Source: an uncultured Caryophanales bacterium
Lineage (GTDB): Bacteria > Bacillota_I > Bacilli_A > RFN20 > CAG-826
Assembly: GCA_937902735.1 (NCBI GenBank)
Contig: CALELS010000016.1
Coordinates: 32,006-96,005 of the forward strand
Direction: 5' to 3'
DNA: 64,000 nt
How positions within the stretch are numbered: position 1 is the first letter of the stretch; the number at the start of each line of letters is the position of its first letter. The position numbers were made by a program, and so were the translations under genes. Shown piece after piece: positions 1-7,275 of the stretch. The notes below the pieces were generated by a model that did not search any database, was not told the DNA's origin, and was given only the letters and a program-made list of their open reading frames with translations.

Positions 1-291
1 AAGCGTTTGATTGCTATTAGAGACAATTATTTCCACTGTGTTGCATCACTTAGAAACTTTGAAAGATTATCTGATAGCGACACGCTTAAATCTTCGATGT
101 ATGAAGAATATATAAGAGATGTTGATAGAGCCTTAGTGCTTCTTGACCCTCTTGATCAAAAAGTTATCAATCAAGAATTCTTCTATCAAACAAATCCTAT
201 TTGGTGGGTAGGTATGTTTTCAAAATCAACCTACTATCGTTTAAGACGTAGGGCAGTTGAAACATTTTTAAGGAATTTTTATGAGCAATAA
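1..291 (+). CDS. MG284/MPN403-like HTH protein (5' end may lie outside window)
   Basis: Ninety-odd residue protein; the frame is open to the window edge, so the TTG at position 7 may not be the true start. The C-terminal third (motif FSKSTYYRLRRRA) looks like the recognition helix of a sigma region 4/ArpU-type helix-turn-helix, preceded by an acidic stretch (RALVLLDPLDQKV). This pattern resembles the conserved mollicute family MG284/MPN403; assignment is from memory of the family, not a search. It overlaps the next gene by 11 bp and is therefore probably the first visible cistron of the pilus-like operon. A regulatory role is inference. Confidence 0.5.
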   Translation, partial: KRLIAIRDNYFHCVASLRNFERLSDSDTLKSSMYEEYIRDVDRALVLLDPLDQKVINQEFFYQTNPIWWVGMFSKSTYYRLRRRAVETFLRNFYEQ

Positions 292-1384
292 AGTCATTTC
301 ATTATTTCCTATCGCTACAATAATCCTTTTAGGAGCAAATGTCGAAAGTAGAAGCACAAAAGCTCTAAATGAAGATATGCTTCAGGTTGCAATAATAGGT
401 GCTTCGGAAATGGGTTATAAGACTGATGTTAGTATTATTGTTTCATTTAAAAAAGCATCAACACAAAACAAAGTCAAAATATATAAATACAAACCATTGG
501 ATAGGGTTTACTATCAGATAAGAGAATCTAAAAGAATCCTCCAAAACTTATATACTGATGAGTTTACAATTACTGAAAACTATACTTATCAACAATACCG
601 TGATGTTGGATTATTTGGGCCAAGATTCTACATTGAATTAATCTCATCGAGTCAAACACTAACATATTACTTTGATGGAAGGTATCGTAGGGATTTTTCT
701 TCAATGCCTATAATTGATACCTATGACAAAGAGGGTGAACAATTCGTTAGTGATGCAAATATTCTGTTATACAAGGGTAAAACAGATAATAGAGAGTATG
801 TAAGTGAGGCTTTTGAATTAACTGAATACGCAAAAGATGCGCTATATGAATTCGATCATCAAAACAAAATTGATATATCTGAACCATTATTAACCTCAAA
901 ACTTGTTGATAGTGATTTATCTCTTTCTCTTCCACTTACTTGTGCTAGTACATATCTAACATTTAATGATGAAAACAAATATTTACCATATTTACATAGA
1001 AGTGCATCTTCAAATCTAGTTACTGTATTAGCAAGTCTTATTTCAGATAAACAAGGTTCATATTTTGAACTAAATACAGATTTATACATAGATCCAAATA
1101 CAAGATACGTTTATTTTGATGAAGGCGAAGGAAGAATAAAAACTAAAAAGTTATATTTTCCTTTGGGAATTAAAAAGAAAGAAAACGTAGATAAAACAAC
1201 AAACCAATTTATCTTGCATTTAGACAGAGTAGGTTTTTCGAAATCTCGTTTAACACTTACTATGAATTTGGGCGAGTTCCAAAACGCAATTATTGGTGAC
1301 TGCGTTACAAGTGATTTTTGTGTCACTTATGAATATAGTGAACCAAATTTTGAAATAGGTGAGGAAATAGTTTTCTATGGTTGA
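281..1384 (+). CDS. Exported protein of unknown function in pilus-like operon
   Basis: 367-residue protein with an N-terminal hydrophobic segment (ISLFPIATIILLGAN) that could be a signal peptide or anchor, followed by a mixed beta-rich body with no motif I recognise. Its start overlaps the previous gene and its stop overlaps the next start (1377), so translation is coupled with the Tad-like genes. By position it may be an extracellular or minor component of the filament machine, but nothing in the sequence proves this. The stop is TGA, which shows the standard use of that codon here. Confidence 0.55.
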   Translation: MSNKVISLFPIATIILLGANVESRSTKALNEDMLQVAIIGASEMGYKTDVSIIVSFKKASTQNKVKIYKYKPLDRVYYQIRESKRILQNLYTDEFTITENYTYQQYRDVGLFGPRFYIELISSSQTLTYYFDGRYRRDFSSMPIIDTYDKEGEQFVSDANILLYKGKTDNREYVSEAFELTEYAKDALYEFDHQNKIDISEPLLTSKLVDSDLSLSLPLTCASTYLTFNDENKYLPYLHRSASSNLVTVLASLISDKQGSYFELNTDLYIDPNTRYVYFDEGEGRIKTKKLYFPLGIKKKENVDKTTNQFILHLDRVGFSKSRLTLTMNLGEFQNAIIGDCVTSDFCVTYEYSEPNFEIGEEIVFYG

Positions 1385-1778
1385 AATGATTTATTACGTC
1401 ATTATGTTTTCTTTCTTTTTAAATTTTTCGTTTGGATGTATTGAATATTCAAACATCAATAGAGCATTCTCTCTAATGTATCGAGGATTATTCGAAACAG
1501 CGTTAGCAACAATCGATGAAAGAGGTAACCCAGGAGCGCATTTTAATGAAGAAAAAATTGAAGAATATATTCCGCTTTATATAGGGGCAAATATGCCAAA
1601 ATACGTGACTTCTTATACGATAAATTACTATTACTTTGACGAAGAAACGGGTTTGGTTTGTACTTCTCATTTTTGTAAAGCTCTAAAAATTTCTATCAAA
1701 GCTCACATTAATTATTTTTTCGATTATGAAAAAGCAATGAACTTTTATGTAAAGGAGGGAAAAGGTCTTGAATACTGA
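1377..1778 (+). CDS. Small membrane-anchored protein, pseudopilin/TadE-like
   Basis: 133 residues. One N-terminal hydrophobic helix (IIYYVIMFSFFLNFSFG region) is followed by a soluble domain, the general plan of TadE/TadF-like minor pilins or pseudopilins. No clear prepilin peptidase site is visible. It overlaps both neighbours (281-1384 and the ATPase at 1768), and a strong Shine-Dalgarno for the ATPase (AAAGGAGGG, 1751-1759) lies within its last codons. Function is inferred from gene order. Confidence 0.5.
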   Translation: MVEMIYYVIMFSFFLNFSFGCIEYSNINRAFSLMYRGLFETALATIDERGNPGAHFNEEKIEEYIPLYIGANMPKYVTSYTINYYYFDEETGLVCTSHFCKALKISIKAHINYFFDYEKAMNFYVKEGKGLEY

Positions 1779-2733
1779 ATTAAAAACATACATTGACAAT
1801 TCAAAACTTGCTCCATTTTTATCTAAAAGTTCAATTACAGATATTTCTTATAATGGTGTCTCCTTATTTTATCAAGACAACATCAAGGGTAGAGCTAAAG
1901 CAAATATTGATTTTACCGCAGAAGAAGCAATTGCATTTATTAGACAAATTGCCAACATGGCTGAAAAACAATTTTCATACCAAAATCCAATTCTTGATAT
2001 ATCCGTGGCAAATTATCGTATTAATGCAGTTCACTCTTCAATAGTTAGATTAGGCGATGAAAAATCAATTTCTTTCTGTATTCGTATTGGCTCAATTGAA
2101 TCAAGAATTCTTCATAATTATTCTTTTATGAATCGAAAAGTTAGATCAATATTAAAAGATTTTCTAAAAAAGAAATATTCGATTGTTATTGCTGGAGAAA
2201 CTGGGACAGGAAAAACCGAACTACAAAAGTATTTACTATCTTCATTAGAAGATAACACGAGAATAATCATTATAGATAACATTCAAGAATTGGATTCTGT
2301 AAGACAAAACGAAGCATTGGATATTACTTCCTGGCAACTTAATCCCAATGTTAGCGAAGGAACATTTGAAAGGTTGATTAGAAACGCTTTAAGAAGCAAT
2401 CCAGATTGGCTCGTCATAGCAGAAAGCAGAGGAAAAGAAATGAATGATGTATTAAATAGCGTTCTTACAGGACATCCAATCATTACAACTCTTCACGCTT
2501 ATGACATTAATTCAATTCCTGCAAGAATAACAAGAATGGTAGAAATGTCGGATAGTTCACAAAAATATGATGATATCTATCATGACGTTATGGAACATAT
2601 GAAAGCATATATCTTCTTAAAAAGAGAAGTAAACCATAGAGGAAATATTGTTAGATATATTTCGGAAATCGCAATAAGTGACAGCAAGAAGCTAAATATC
2701 GTTTACAAAAGAGGTAAATATAATGAAAAGTAG
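1768..2733 (+). CDS. tadA: Type II/IV secretion ATPase, TadA/CpaF-like
   Basis: 321-residue cytoplasmic hexameric ATPase expected to power pilin assembly. Visible motifs: Walker A GETGTGKTE near residue 145, a Walker B/Asp-box-like IIIIDNIQEL near 170, an arginine-rich stretch (RLIRNALRSNPDW) and the histidine box TLHAYD near 236, in the order typical of CpaF/TadA/VirB11 proteins. It is shorter than most TadA proteins, with a reduced N-terminal domain. The start is a TTG, chosen because AAAGGAGGG sits about 8 bases upstream and the next ATG lies well inside the conserved region. TadB/TadC-like genes follow directly. Confidence 0.85.
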   Translation: MNTELKTYIDNSKLAPFLSKSSITDISYNGVSLFYQDNIKGRAKANIDFTAEEAIAFIRQIANMAEKQFSYQNPILDISVANYRINAVHSSIVRLGDEKSISFCIRIGSIESRILHNYSFMNRKVRSILKDFLKKKYSIVIAGETGTGKTELQKYLLSSLEDNTRIIIIDNIQELDSVRQNEALDITSWQLNPNVSEGTFERLIRNALRSNPDWLVIAESRGKEMNDVLNSVLTGHPIITTLHAYDINSIPARITRMVEMSDSSQKYDDIYHDVMEHMKAYIFLKREVNHRGNIVRYISEIAISDSKKLNIVYKRGKYNEK

Positions 2734-3424
2734 TGTTGTTGTTGCATTAATCGTTTCTATTATTATTGGCTTTTCAGCATATCTAGCTACAAATAATTAT
2801 ATTGTTGGAATAGCTATAGGACTGATATACCTTCTATATTATTTCATTTTTGCTTTGAAAAAAATTAATGCTTTTTCAAAGAAAAACTATCGCATTCACA
2901 ATTGTTATAAATTTATAAATTCATTTTTAATTACAATGTCTGTTCGCGATTCTTTAGAAGAGGCCTATCGAAGTGGAGTTCAGGGATCTACTGGTGAACT
3001 TAAACATATTGTGAACGATATCGAAAATCTCGATAACAATGAAAGACTTAATTATTTAAGGAAACACTTCAATTTATCGGTCTATAAGATGTTTTTAAAC
3101 ATTGTTGAACTCTATCTAGACCAAGGAGGTAACATCCTAAAAATGGCAGATTCTTTAATTGCAGAAACCACTAGGATTGAAGATAGTATCAATAAATCGA
3201 ATCATTCAATTAAAAGGAACATTTTTGAATTCATTATTCTCTGGGGCATGTCTTTAGGAATTCTTTTGTTTATGAGATTTGGAATTTCTTCCTTCTATAT
3301 GACCATGCTCAAGTCCTATTTATTTCTTGGTTTAGTAGTTTTGTATTTCCTTATAATTCTAGTTTCGATTCATATGGCAATTCTTCGTTCTACTGAACTT
3401 TATATTAAGGAGGATAACCTATGA
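2723..3424 (+). CDS. tadB: TadB-like pilus platform protein
   Basis: 233 residues with two N-terminal transmembrane helices (about 5-45) and two C-terminal ones (about 165-225) around a cytoplasmic helical domain, the T2SSF/TadB topology. The central part carries the expected acidic/leucine pattern (KMFLNIVELYLDQGGNILKMADSL). It would form the inner-membrane platform contacted by the ATPase. Start overlaps the ATPase stop; its stop is overlapped by the next gene (ATG at 3421). Confidence 0.7.
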   Translation: MKSSVVVALIVSIIIGFSAYLATNNYIVGIAIGLIYLLYYFIFALKKINAFSKKNYRIHNCYKFINSFLITMSVRDSLEEAYRSGVQGSTGELKHIVNDIENLDNNERLNYLRKHFNLSVYKMFLNIVELYLDQGGNILKMADSLIAETTRIEDSINKSNHSIKRNIFEFIILWGMSLGILLFMRFGISSFYMTMLKSYLFLGLVVLYFLIILVSIHMAILRSTELYIKEDNL

Positions 3425-4086
3425 AATTTAAGAAAAGACTCGAGAATATAGGCCTTAATTACAAAAAAGAGATTGCAATTTATGTCGTTGTAATATTGCT
3501 TTTGATTACATCTTCTGGATTAGGTTATTTCTTTCTTAGGAGTCTCTATATATTGGTTGCTTCACTAGGTTTTGCTCTTATTTTTACTTTTATCTATTTT
3601 TCTAGATATTCTTCGATGGAAGAAAAACAAAAGCTAGATAATATAAACGATTTCATTAACGTCTTTACATTCTTTAAAACATACATCAAAAACGACTACA
3701 ACATATATTCGTCGTTAAAAGAGATATCTACCTTTTCAAATCAATTTACATTAGAGAAACTAAACATATTAATTAATGAGATAGATAATGATAAAACTGT
3801 TGAACCATTTATTAGGTTTGCTAGAAATTATGATTTATTAATCATTGAACAATTAATGATTTCAGTATTTCAAATGGTTGATCAGGGAAACAATTCTTCA
3901 TATATCAACCAATTTGATATTTTGTTTTCAAAACTTAAAGACGAGCAATATCAAAAAGATAACGGAAGAAAGGAGAAAAGATTATCTAGTTTAACTGTCT
4001 TTCCAATGATTGGATCTGGTTATTTAATAATCGTTATCTCTGTTGGTGTTGTTCAAATGATAGGAGAAATGTTAAGTGGGTTATAA
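3421..4086 (+). CDS. tadC: TadC-like pilus platform protein
   Basis: 221 residues, two N-terminal membrane helices (about 18-60), a cytoplasmic domain with the pattern LLIIEQLMISVFQMVDQGN that parallels the TadB-like protein upstream, and a C-terminal membrane helix. A TadB/TadC pair next to a TadA-type ATPase is the core of a Tad/type IVc machine. Shine-Dalgarno AAGGAGGATAACC ends just before the ATG. Confidence 0.65.
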   Translation: MKFKKRLENIGLNYKKEIAIYVVVILLLITSSGLGYFFLRSLYILVASLGFALIFTFIYFSRYSSMEEKQKLDNINDFINVFTFFKTYIKNDYNIYSSLKEISTFSNQFTLEKLNILINEIDNDKTVEPFIRFARNYDLLIIEQLMISVFQMVDQGNNSSYINQFDILFSKLKDEQYQKDNGRKEKRLSSLTVFPMIGSGYLIIVISVGVVQMIGEMLSGL

Positions 4087-4417
4087 GTTAGGATTTCTTT
4101 TATCGTTAGTATTCATAGTCCAGCTTTTCATTATCGCTGGAGATATTACTTCAATTCAAATTATCTATACCAATTTGGATGCTGTTTCAGTCACTGCTGG
4201 TTATTCAATCTCTAAATATGGTGAAATAACTCAAAGTGTCGTTCTTCTTGTGGAAAATCAGGCGAACGCCCATATAGAAGCTCTAACATATGAAGCACCA
4301 TCATATGGTTCGATATTTGAATACCGTATCTACACAACTTATCAACCAATGATAATTTCATCTGAGCCGATGGAAATATCAATCTCAAGAAGTGTAGTTA
4401 TTGGTTATATAGGCTAA
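4076..4417 (+). CDS. Minor pilin-like membrane protein
   Basis: 113 residues with one N-terminal hydrophobic helix (FLLSLVFIVQLFIIAG) and an extracellular beta-rich tail. Size, topology and position after TadC fit a TadE/TadF-like pseudopilin. No typical prepilin cleavage motif is obvious. Start overlaps the tadC-like stop. Function is inference from context. Confidence 0.5.
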   Translation: MGYKLGFLLSLVFIVQLFIIAGDITSIQIIYTNLDAVSVTAGYSISKYGEITQSVVLLVENQANAHIEALTYEAPSYGSIFEYRIYTTYQPMIISSEPMEISISRSVVIGYIG

Positions 4418-4434
4418 TAGAAAGGAGGTAAATT

Positions 4435-4602
4435 ATGTCTGAAATTAAAGGTAGCCTTTTAGGCATCATCTTAACAATCACTATTTTCGGTGTTGTTATT
4501 GGTACTATGGCAGGAATGTTTCAAACTGTCACAGATATCGTCGGCGATCGTATGACATCCGTTGCCGAAGAAAACTATGTTGAAACAAATAACGGAAACT
4601 AA
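4435..4602 (+). CDS. Flp-like pilin, 55 residues
   Basis: A short gene with a textbook ribosome binding site (AAAGGAGGTAAATT) ending just before ATG. The product starts MSEIKGSLLGII, has a single hydrophobic helix (residues about 8-27, ending VIGTMAGMF) and a short polar, acidic tail. Small size, one helix near the N terminus and a glycine-rich start match Flp/Com-type pilins, and it is the last gene of the Tad-like operon, making it the best candidate for the major filament subunit. No prepilin peptidase gene lies in the window. Confidence 0.65.
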   Translation: MSEIKGSLLGIILTITIFGVVIGTMAGMFQTVTDIVGDRMTSVAEENYVETNNGN

Positions 4603-4617
4603 GCAAAGAAGAAGACA

Positions 4618-4643
4618 AAGAAGTGGCTTAATAGCCTCTTCTT
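4618..4643 (+). terminator. Hairpin after the pilin gene
   Basis: Inverted repeat AAGAAG-T-GGCT / AGCC-T-CTTCTT with loop TAAT directly after the pilin stop. There is no good U-tract, so it may protect the mRNA end or weakly terminate the pilus operon. A second weaker inverted repeat (CCTCTT...AAGAGG) follows up to about 4677. Confidence 0.45.
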
Positions 4644-4736
4644 GAAAAGTTATTTGAAGAAGCAGCCTTTCAAGAGGAGTTTATATAGCAAAATATTTTA
4701 AATGTGATAAGATAATTGAGCGAAAGAGGTAAATAT

Positions 4737-4961
4737 ATGTCATTAGGCGAACAAATCAAAGCTAAATTAGCGGAAGCATGTCATAAAGATTCAATCGATC
4801 CAAACGCTAACTTTAAAGAACTTGGACTCGATTCATTAGATGTTGTTGAATTACTTCTTCAACTCGAAGAACAATACGATATCCATTTCGATGATGTTGA
4901 TATGTCAGGTATCGTTACTGTTCAAGATTTAATTGATACAATCGAAAAACTTTCAAAATAA
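4737..4961 (+). CDS. acpP: Acyl carrier protein
   Basis: 74-residue acidic four-helix carrier of fatty acid synthesis. The phosphopantetheine attachment motif LGLDSLDVVELL (serine near residue 34) is intact. The start MSLGEQIKAKL was chosen because AAAGAGG lies about 6 bases upstream; an in-frame TTG at 4716 is unlikely. It stands alone between the pilus operon and the tRNAs. Confidence 0.95.
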   Translation: MSLGEQIKAKLAEACHKDSIDPNANFKELGLDSLDVVELLLQLEEQYDIHFDDVDMSGIVTVQDLIDTIEKLSK

Positions 4962-5033
4962 AAATTTTGTATTGTTTTTAGATAATCGCTTTGTTATTAT
5001 TTTACTTGCGATTTTATCGCATAGCATAGAAGC

Positions 5034-5109
5034 GCCTACCTAGCTCAGTTGGCAGAGCTATCGGCTGTTAACCGATCGGTCGTGGGTTCGAGCCCCTCGG
5101 TAGGCGCCA
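5034..5109 (+). tRNA. tRNA-Asn (GTT)
   Basis: Acceptor GCCTACC pairs with GGTAGGC, discriminator G, encoded CCA. Anticodon loop CTGTTAA on an ATCGG/CCGAT stem gives GTT; T-loop TTCGAGC present. Confidence 0.95.
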
Positions 5110-5116
5110 CTAAATT

Positions 5117-5193
5117 GGCCCGTTGGAGAAGCGGCTTAACTCATATGCCTTTCACGCATACATTCACGCGTTCGAATCGCGTACGGGTCACCA
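5117..5193 (+). tRNA. tRNA-Glu (TTC)
   Basis: Acceptor GGCCCGT pairs with ACGGGTC (one G-U), CCA encoded. Anticodon loop CTTTCAC on TATGC/GCATA gives TTC. It lies 7 bp after tRNA-Asn, so both are probably one transcript. Confidence 0.95.
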
Positions 5194-5205
5194 ATGTAGG
5201 TTAAT

Positions 5206-5236
5206 AGGATTGATACAAAATATCGGTCCTTTTTTC
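5206..5236 (+). terminator. Terminator repeat, copy 1 of 4
   Basis: Ten base-pair stem AGGATTGATA / TATCGGTCCT, loop CAAAA, followed by a T run. It ends the tRNA transcript. The 5' arm GGATTGATAC is shared with copies near 6426, 9786 and 11633. Confidence 0.75.
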
Positions 5237-5245
5237 TTGCCTTTG

Positions 5246-5273
5246 TTGAACAATTATAGTGATATTATATAAT
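5246..5273 (+). promoter_or_regulatory. Promoter for the gene at 5332
   Basis: -35 TTGAAC (5246-5251), 16 bp spacer, -10 TATAAT (5268-5273), in the correct orientation for the gene at 5332. The 5' untranslated region would be about 50 nt without a clear Shine-Dalgarno. Confidence 0.45.
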
Positions 5274-5331
5274 TGATTAAATTCTTTGAATTTATAATGA
5301 CATATATACAATAAAATGATATCCTTTTTAT

Positions 5332-5709
5332 ATGCCTAAAAAGAAAAAAGGCGTTAAGCCTAATAAAACTATTGTTGAATTACTAGAAAGTATTAAAGTG
5401 CCTTTTTATGATAAGACACATAATTTATATTTATATTTTAAGGCGCAAGCAAGAAGTAATGAGACTGGTGTAGAGCATGCAGCAAAATCCTATCACGGTC
5501 TACAGCCATCCGATGTTGAAATGTTCGTAAAAAACATCAGTAAGCCTTTGCTCTTTACAAAAGACAAACGCCATAAGCATGTATTCAACTATTATTTAAA
5601 AAGGAAAGAGGACAAAAAGAACGCAATTAAGGTTTCTATTTTGATAGATAAAGACAATCCACATAGAGCAGAAATATTAACAATATTTATTACATCAAAA
5701 ATTAAGTAA
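5332..5709 (+). CDS. Small basic protein, possible nuclease-fold toxin; function unknown
   Basis: 125-residue lysine-rich protein without signal peptide or membrane helix. The middle (HAAKSYHGLQPSDVEMFVKN, then DKRHKHVFNYYLKR) and the C-terminal beta strands (IKVSILID, ILTIFITS) recall the small BECR/RelE-like RNase folds found in phages and toxin systems, with H/R/K residues that could be catalytic. This is weak similarity by eye; no family is assigned. No Shine-Dalgarno precedes the ATG. It is followed 32 bp later by the promoter-driven structured RNA at 5741. A toxin role is speculation. Confidence 0.45.
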   Translation: MPKKKKGVKPNKTIVELLESIKVPFYDKTHNLYLYFKAQARSNETGVEHAAKSYHGLQPSDVEMFVKNISKPLLFTKDKRHKHVFNYYLKRKEDKKNAIKVSILIDKDNPHRAEILTIFITSKIK

Positions 5710-5725
5710 CACATTCGTTTAGATG

Positions 5726-5734
5726 TGCTATAAT
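5726..5734 (+). promoter_or_regulatory. Extended -10 promoter of structured RNA A
   Basis: TGCTATAAT, an extended -10 element, placed 6 bp before the conserved RNA start GTCAA. The same element with the same spacing lies before RNA B at 27753. A -35 is not clear here. Confidence 0.6.
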
Positions 5735-5740
5735 ACAAAT

Positions 5741-5857
5741 GTCAAAGGTGGAAAGTCGGTGTTCGACCACGGCGCATTCCTTGTGGATGGAGTCAGCGAT
5801 TCAGGATTCACCGCCCTGTTTGATACAAACGTCTCATATGAGATGTTTTTATTTTTT
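5741..5857 (+). ncRNA. Structured leader RNA A (unknown class)
   Basis: Starts GTCAAA and shares with RNA B (27753) the blocks GTCAA, GG-rich segment, GACCAC (5765-5770) and CACCGYCCT (5809 on). An outer stem can form between GTCAAA (5741-5746) and TTTGAT (5819-5824), continued by GGTGGA (5747-5752) with TTCACC (5807-5812). The same GTGG can instead pair with the near CCAC (5767-5770) around a GTCG/CGAC hairpin. It ends in a 9 bp hairpin AAACGTCTC/GAGATGTTT (5827-5848) with a T run, whose 3' arm contains the start codon of the GNAT gene. That layout fits a riboswitch-like or attenuator leader. No known family recognised. Confidence 0.5.
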
Positions 5858-6356
5858 GATATAGAAAAGAAAATACATTTAGAGAAAATCCTTTGGGATG
5901 AATGCGATAAAATTACAAAATAAAAGTTAACAAAGATCAGGAAACTTTTGTTGCTCCAAATGCTGATAGCTTGATTGATGCATATTTTGCTATTACTGAA
6001 GAGGGGATGAAGGTGTATCCCTTTGGCATTTATTATGGTAAGAAAGAAGTGGGATTCATTATGATTACTTTTGATTGCCCGTGGGCTACAAAATATTATT
6101 GGCTTCCAGAAAAGTTTTATTATATTTGGCGTTTCATGATGATAAGAAATACCAAGGTCAAGGATTCGGAAAAGAAGCATTAAGGCTTGCTATTGAATTT
6201 ATTAAAACATTCACAGCAGGAAAATCAGAAGCTTGCTGGTTGAGCTATGAACCAGAGAATGAAGGCGCAAGAAGCCTTTATTTGAAAGCTGGATTTGTTG
6301 AAAGATTGGATCTCCACAAAGAAGATATGGAGATACCTGCTGTTCTAAAACTTTAG
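5843..6356 (+). pseudogene. Broken GNAT acetyltransferase
   Basis: A GNAT N-acetyltransferase split over three frames. Part one (from ATG 5843, IHLEKILWDEC) hits TAA at 5921; part two (KVNKDQETFVAPNADSLIDAYF ... in another frame) runs to about 6183; part three carries the acetyl-CoA loop YQGQGFGKEA and the C-terminal NEGARSLYLKAGF motif to 6356. At least two frameshifts separate them. The intact ancestor would resemble spermidine/PaiA-BltD-type acetyltransferases. It lies immediately after structured RNA A, whose terminator hairpin overlaps its start. Confidence 0.8.
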
Positions 6357-6425
6357 CGTTCGGTGGATATATTCAAGTGTTCGATTCTATCAAAACTGTC
6401 CATTTTGGCCAACTTAGTTAAATCT

Positions 6426-6453
6426 GATTGATACGATTTGTCAGTCCTTTTTT
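6426..6453 (+). terminator. Terminator repeat, copy 2 of 4
   Basis: Stem GATTGATA with complementary TTGTCAGTC arm (G-U pairs), short loop, T run. It closes the RNA A/GNAT block. Confidence 0.65.
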
Positions 6454-6462
6454 ATTTTGTGC

Positions 6463-6493
6463 TTGACCTAGAGTTAACTCTAACTTTTACTAT
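6463..6493 (+). promoter_or_regulatory. MerR-type promoter and operator
   Basis: -35 TTGACC (6463-6468) and -10 TACTAT (6488-6493) are separated by 19 bp, and the spacer holds the perfect palindrome TAGAGTTAACTCTA (6469-6482). A long spacer with a dyad is the hallmark of promoters activated by MerR-family regulators by DNA distortion. It lies 20 bp before the merR-like gene it should control. Confidence 0.8.
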
Positions 6494-6513
6494 ATATTTG
6501 TGAGGTGATAAAG

Positions 6514-6951
6514 ATGAGTTATTCCATATCAGAAGTAGCTAAGATGCTTAACGTCTCTACATACACAATAAGATATTACGATAAAGAAGGATTATTTCCT
6601 TTGGTTAAAAGAGTAAATGGAATACGTGTTTTTGAAGACAAAGATTTTCCTTGGCTAAGAATGTTGAATTGCTTAAAGAATCTAAACATGCCAATAAAGA
6701 AAATCAAAGAATATGTCGATTTAGCGTTAAAAGGCGATGAAACATTAAAAGAAAGATATCAATTGATTTTAGAGCAAGAAGAAAACATTCAAAAGCAAAT
6801 TAAAGAACTTAAATATTACAAAAAACAAATAGATTTTAAAAAAGCCTACTATGAAAAGGCTATTGAAGCGGGAACAGAAGAAGTTGTGAAAGATTGGCCA
6901 AATCCAGAAGCCACTTTAGATGTCGATAAATTGCCAAATAAAGGAGAATAA
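6514..6951 (+). CDS. MerR-family regulator (AdhR/NmlR-like)
   Basis: 145-residue activator. N-terminal winged HTH (MSYSISEVAKMLNVSTYTIRYYD), then the effector-coupling coiled coil (about 75-120). No cysteine pair of the metal-binding type, but one cysteine (LNCLKNL) near residue 50. Start chosen at ATG 6514 behind GAGGTGAT; a GTG at 6505 overlaps that ribosome site. Autoregulation through the palindrome at 6469 is likely, with the redox enzyme genes that follow in the same operon as targets. The inducer (electrophile, quinone or aldehyde) is inference. Confidence 0.9.
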   Translation: MSYSISEVAKMLNVSTYTIRYYDKEGLFPLVKRVNGIRVFEDKDFPWLRMLNCLKNLNMPIKKIKEYVDLALKGDETLKERYQLILEQEENIQKQIKELKYYKKQIDFKKAYYEKAIEAGTEEVVKDWPNPEATLDVDKLPNKGE

Positions 6952-6952
6952 T

Positions 6953-7273
6953 ATGCTAACGATATTAATCCGTTATAAAGGCACAAATGGTTCCGCTAGA
7001 AAATTTGTTAATGAAATGATTTCAAGTGGAATAGTGGAACAAATTAGAAAAGAACAAGGCAATCTTCGCTACGAATATTTTTTCTCTCAAAATGATGATG
7101 AAACAGTTCTTCTTGTGGATTCTTGGATTAATCAAGAAGCACTTGATGAGCACCACAAACTTCCACTAATGAATAAAATTAAACAATTAAGAGAAAAATA
7201 TGATCTCCACATGGAGGTAGAAAAATACACTCCATTAGTCGATTACAAAGATGAAAAATACATTAGGAGATAA
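6953..7273 (+). CDS. Putative quinol monooxygenase (ABM domain)
   Basis: 106-residue single-domain protein of the antibiotic biosynthesis monooxygenase family: ferredoxin-like alpha+beta fold with an N-terminal strand (LTILIRYKG), the central E-QGNLRYEYFFSQ segment and the W-EALDEH motif. These small dimers oxidise quinols or similar electron-rich rings. Located 1 bp after the merR stop with AAAGGAGAATAAT as ribosome site, so co-transcribed in the MerR regulon. Confidence 0.8.
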   Translation: MLTILIRYKGTNGSARKFVNEMISSGIVEQIRKEQGNLRYEYFFSQNDDETVLLVDSWINQEALDEHHKLPLMNKIKQLREKYDLHMEVEKYTPLVDYKDEKYIRR

Positions 7274-7275
7274 AA

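Noticed and set aside
5723..5842. Reading frame through structured RNA A
   Set aside because: It overlaps the extended -10 and the conserved RNA blocks; only the part from 5843 belongs to the GNAT remnant.
5728..6180. Minus-strand frame over the GNAT remnant
   Set aside because: No ribosome site and no family; mirror of the broken plus-strand gene.
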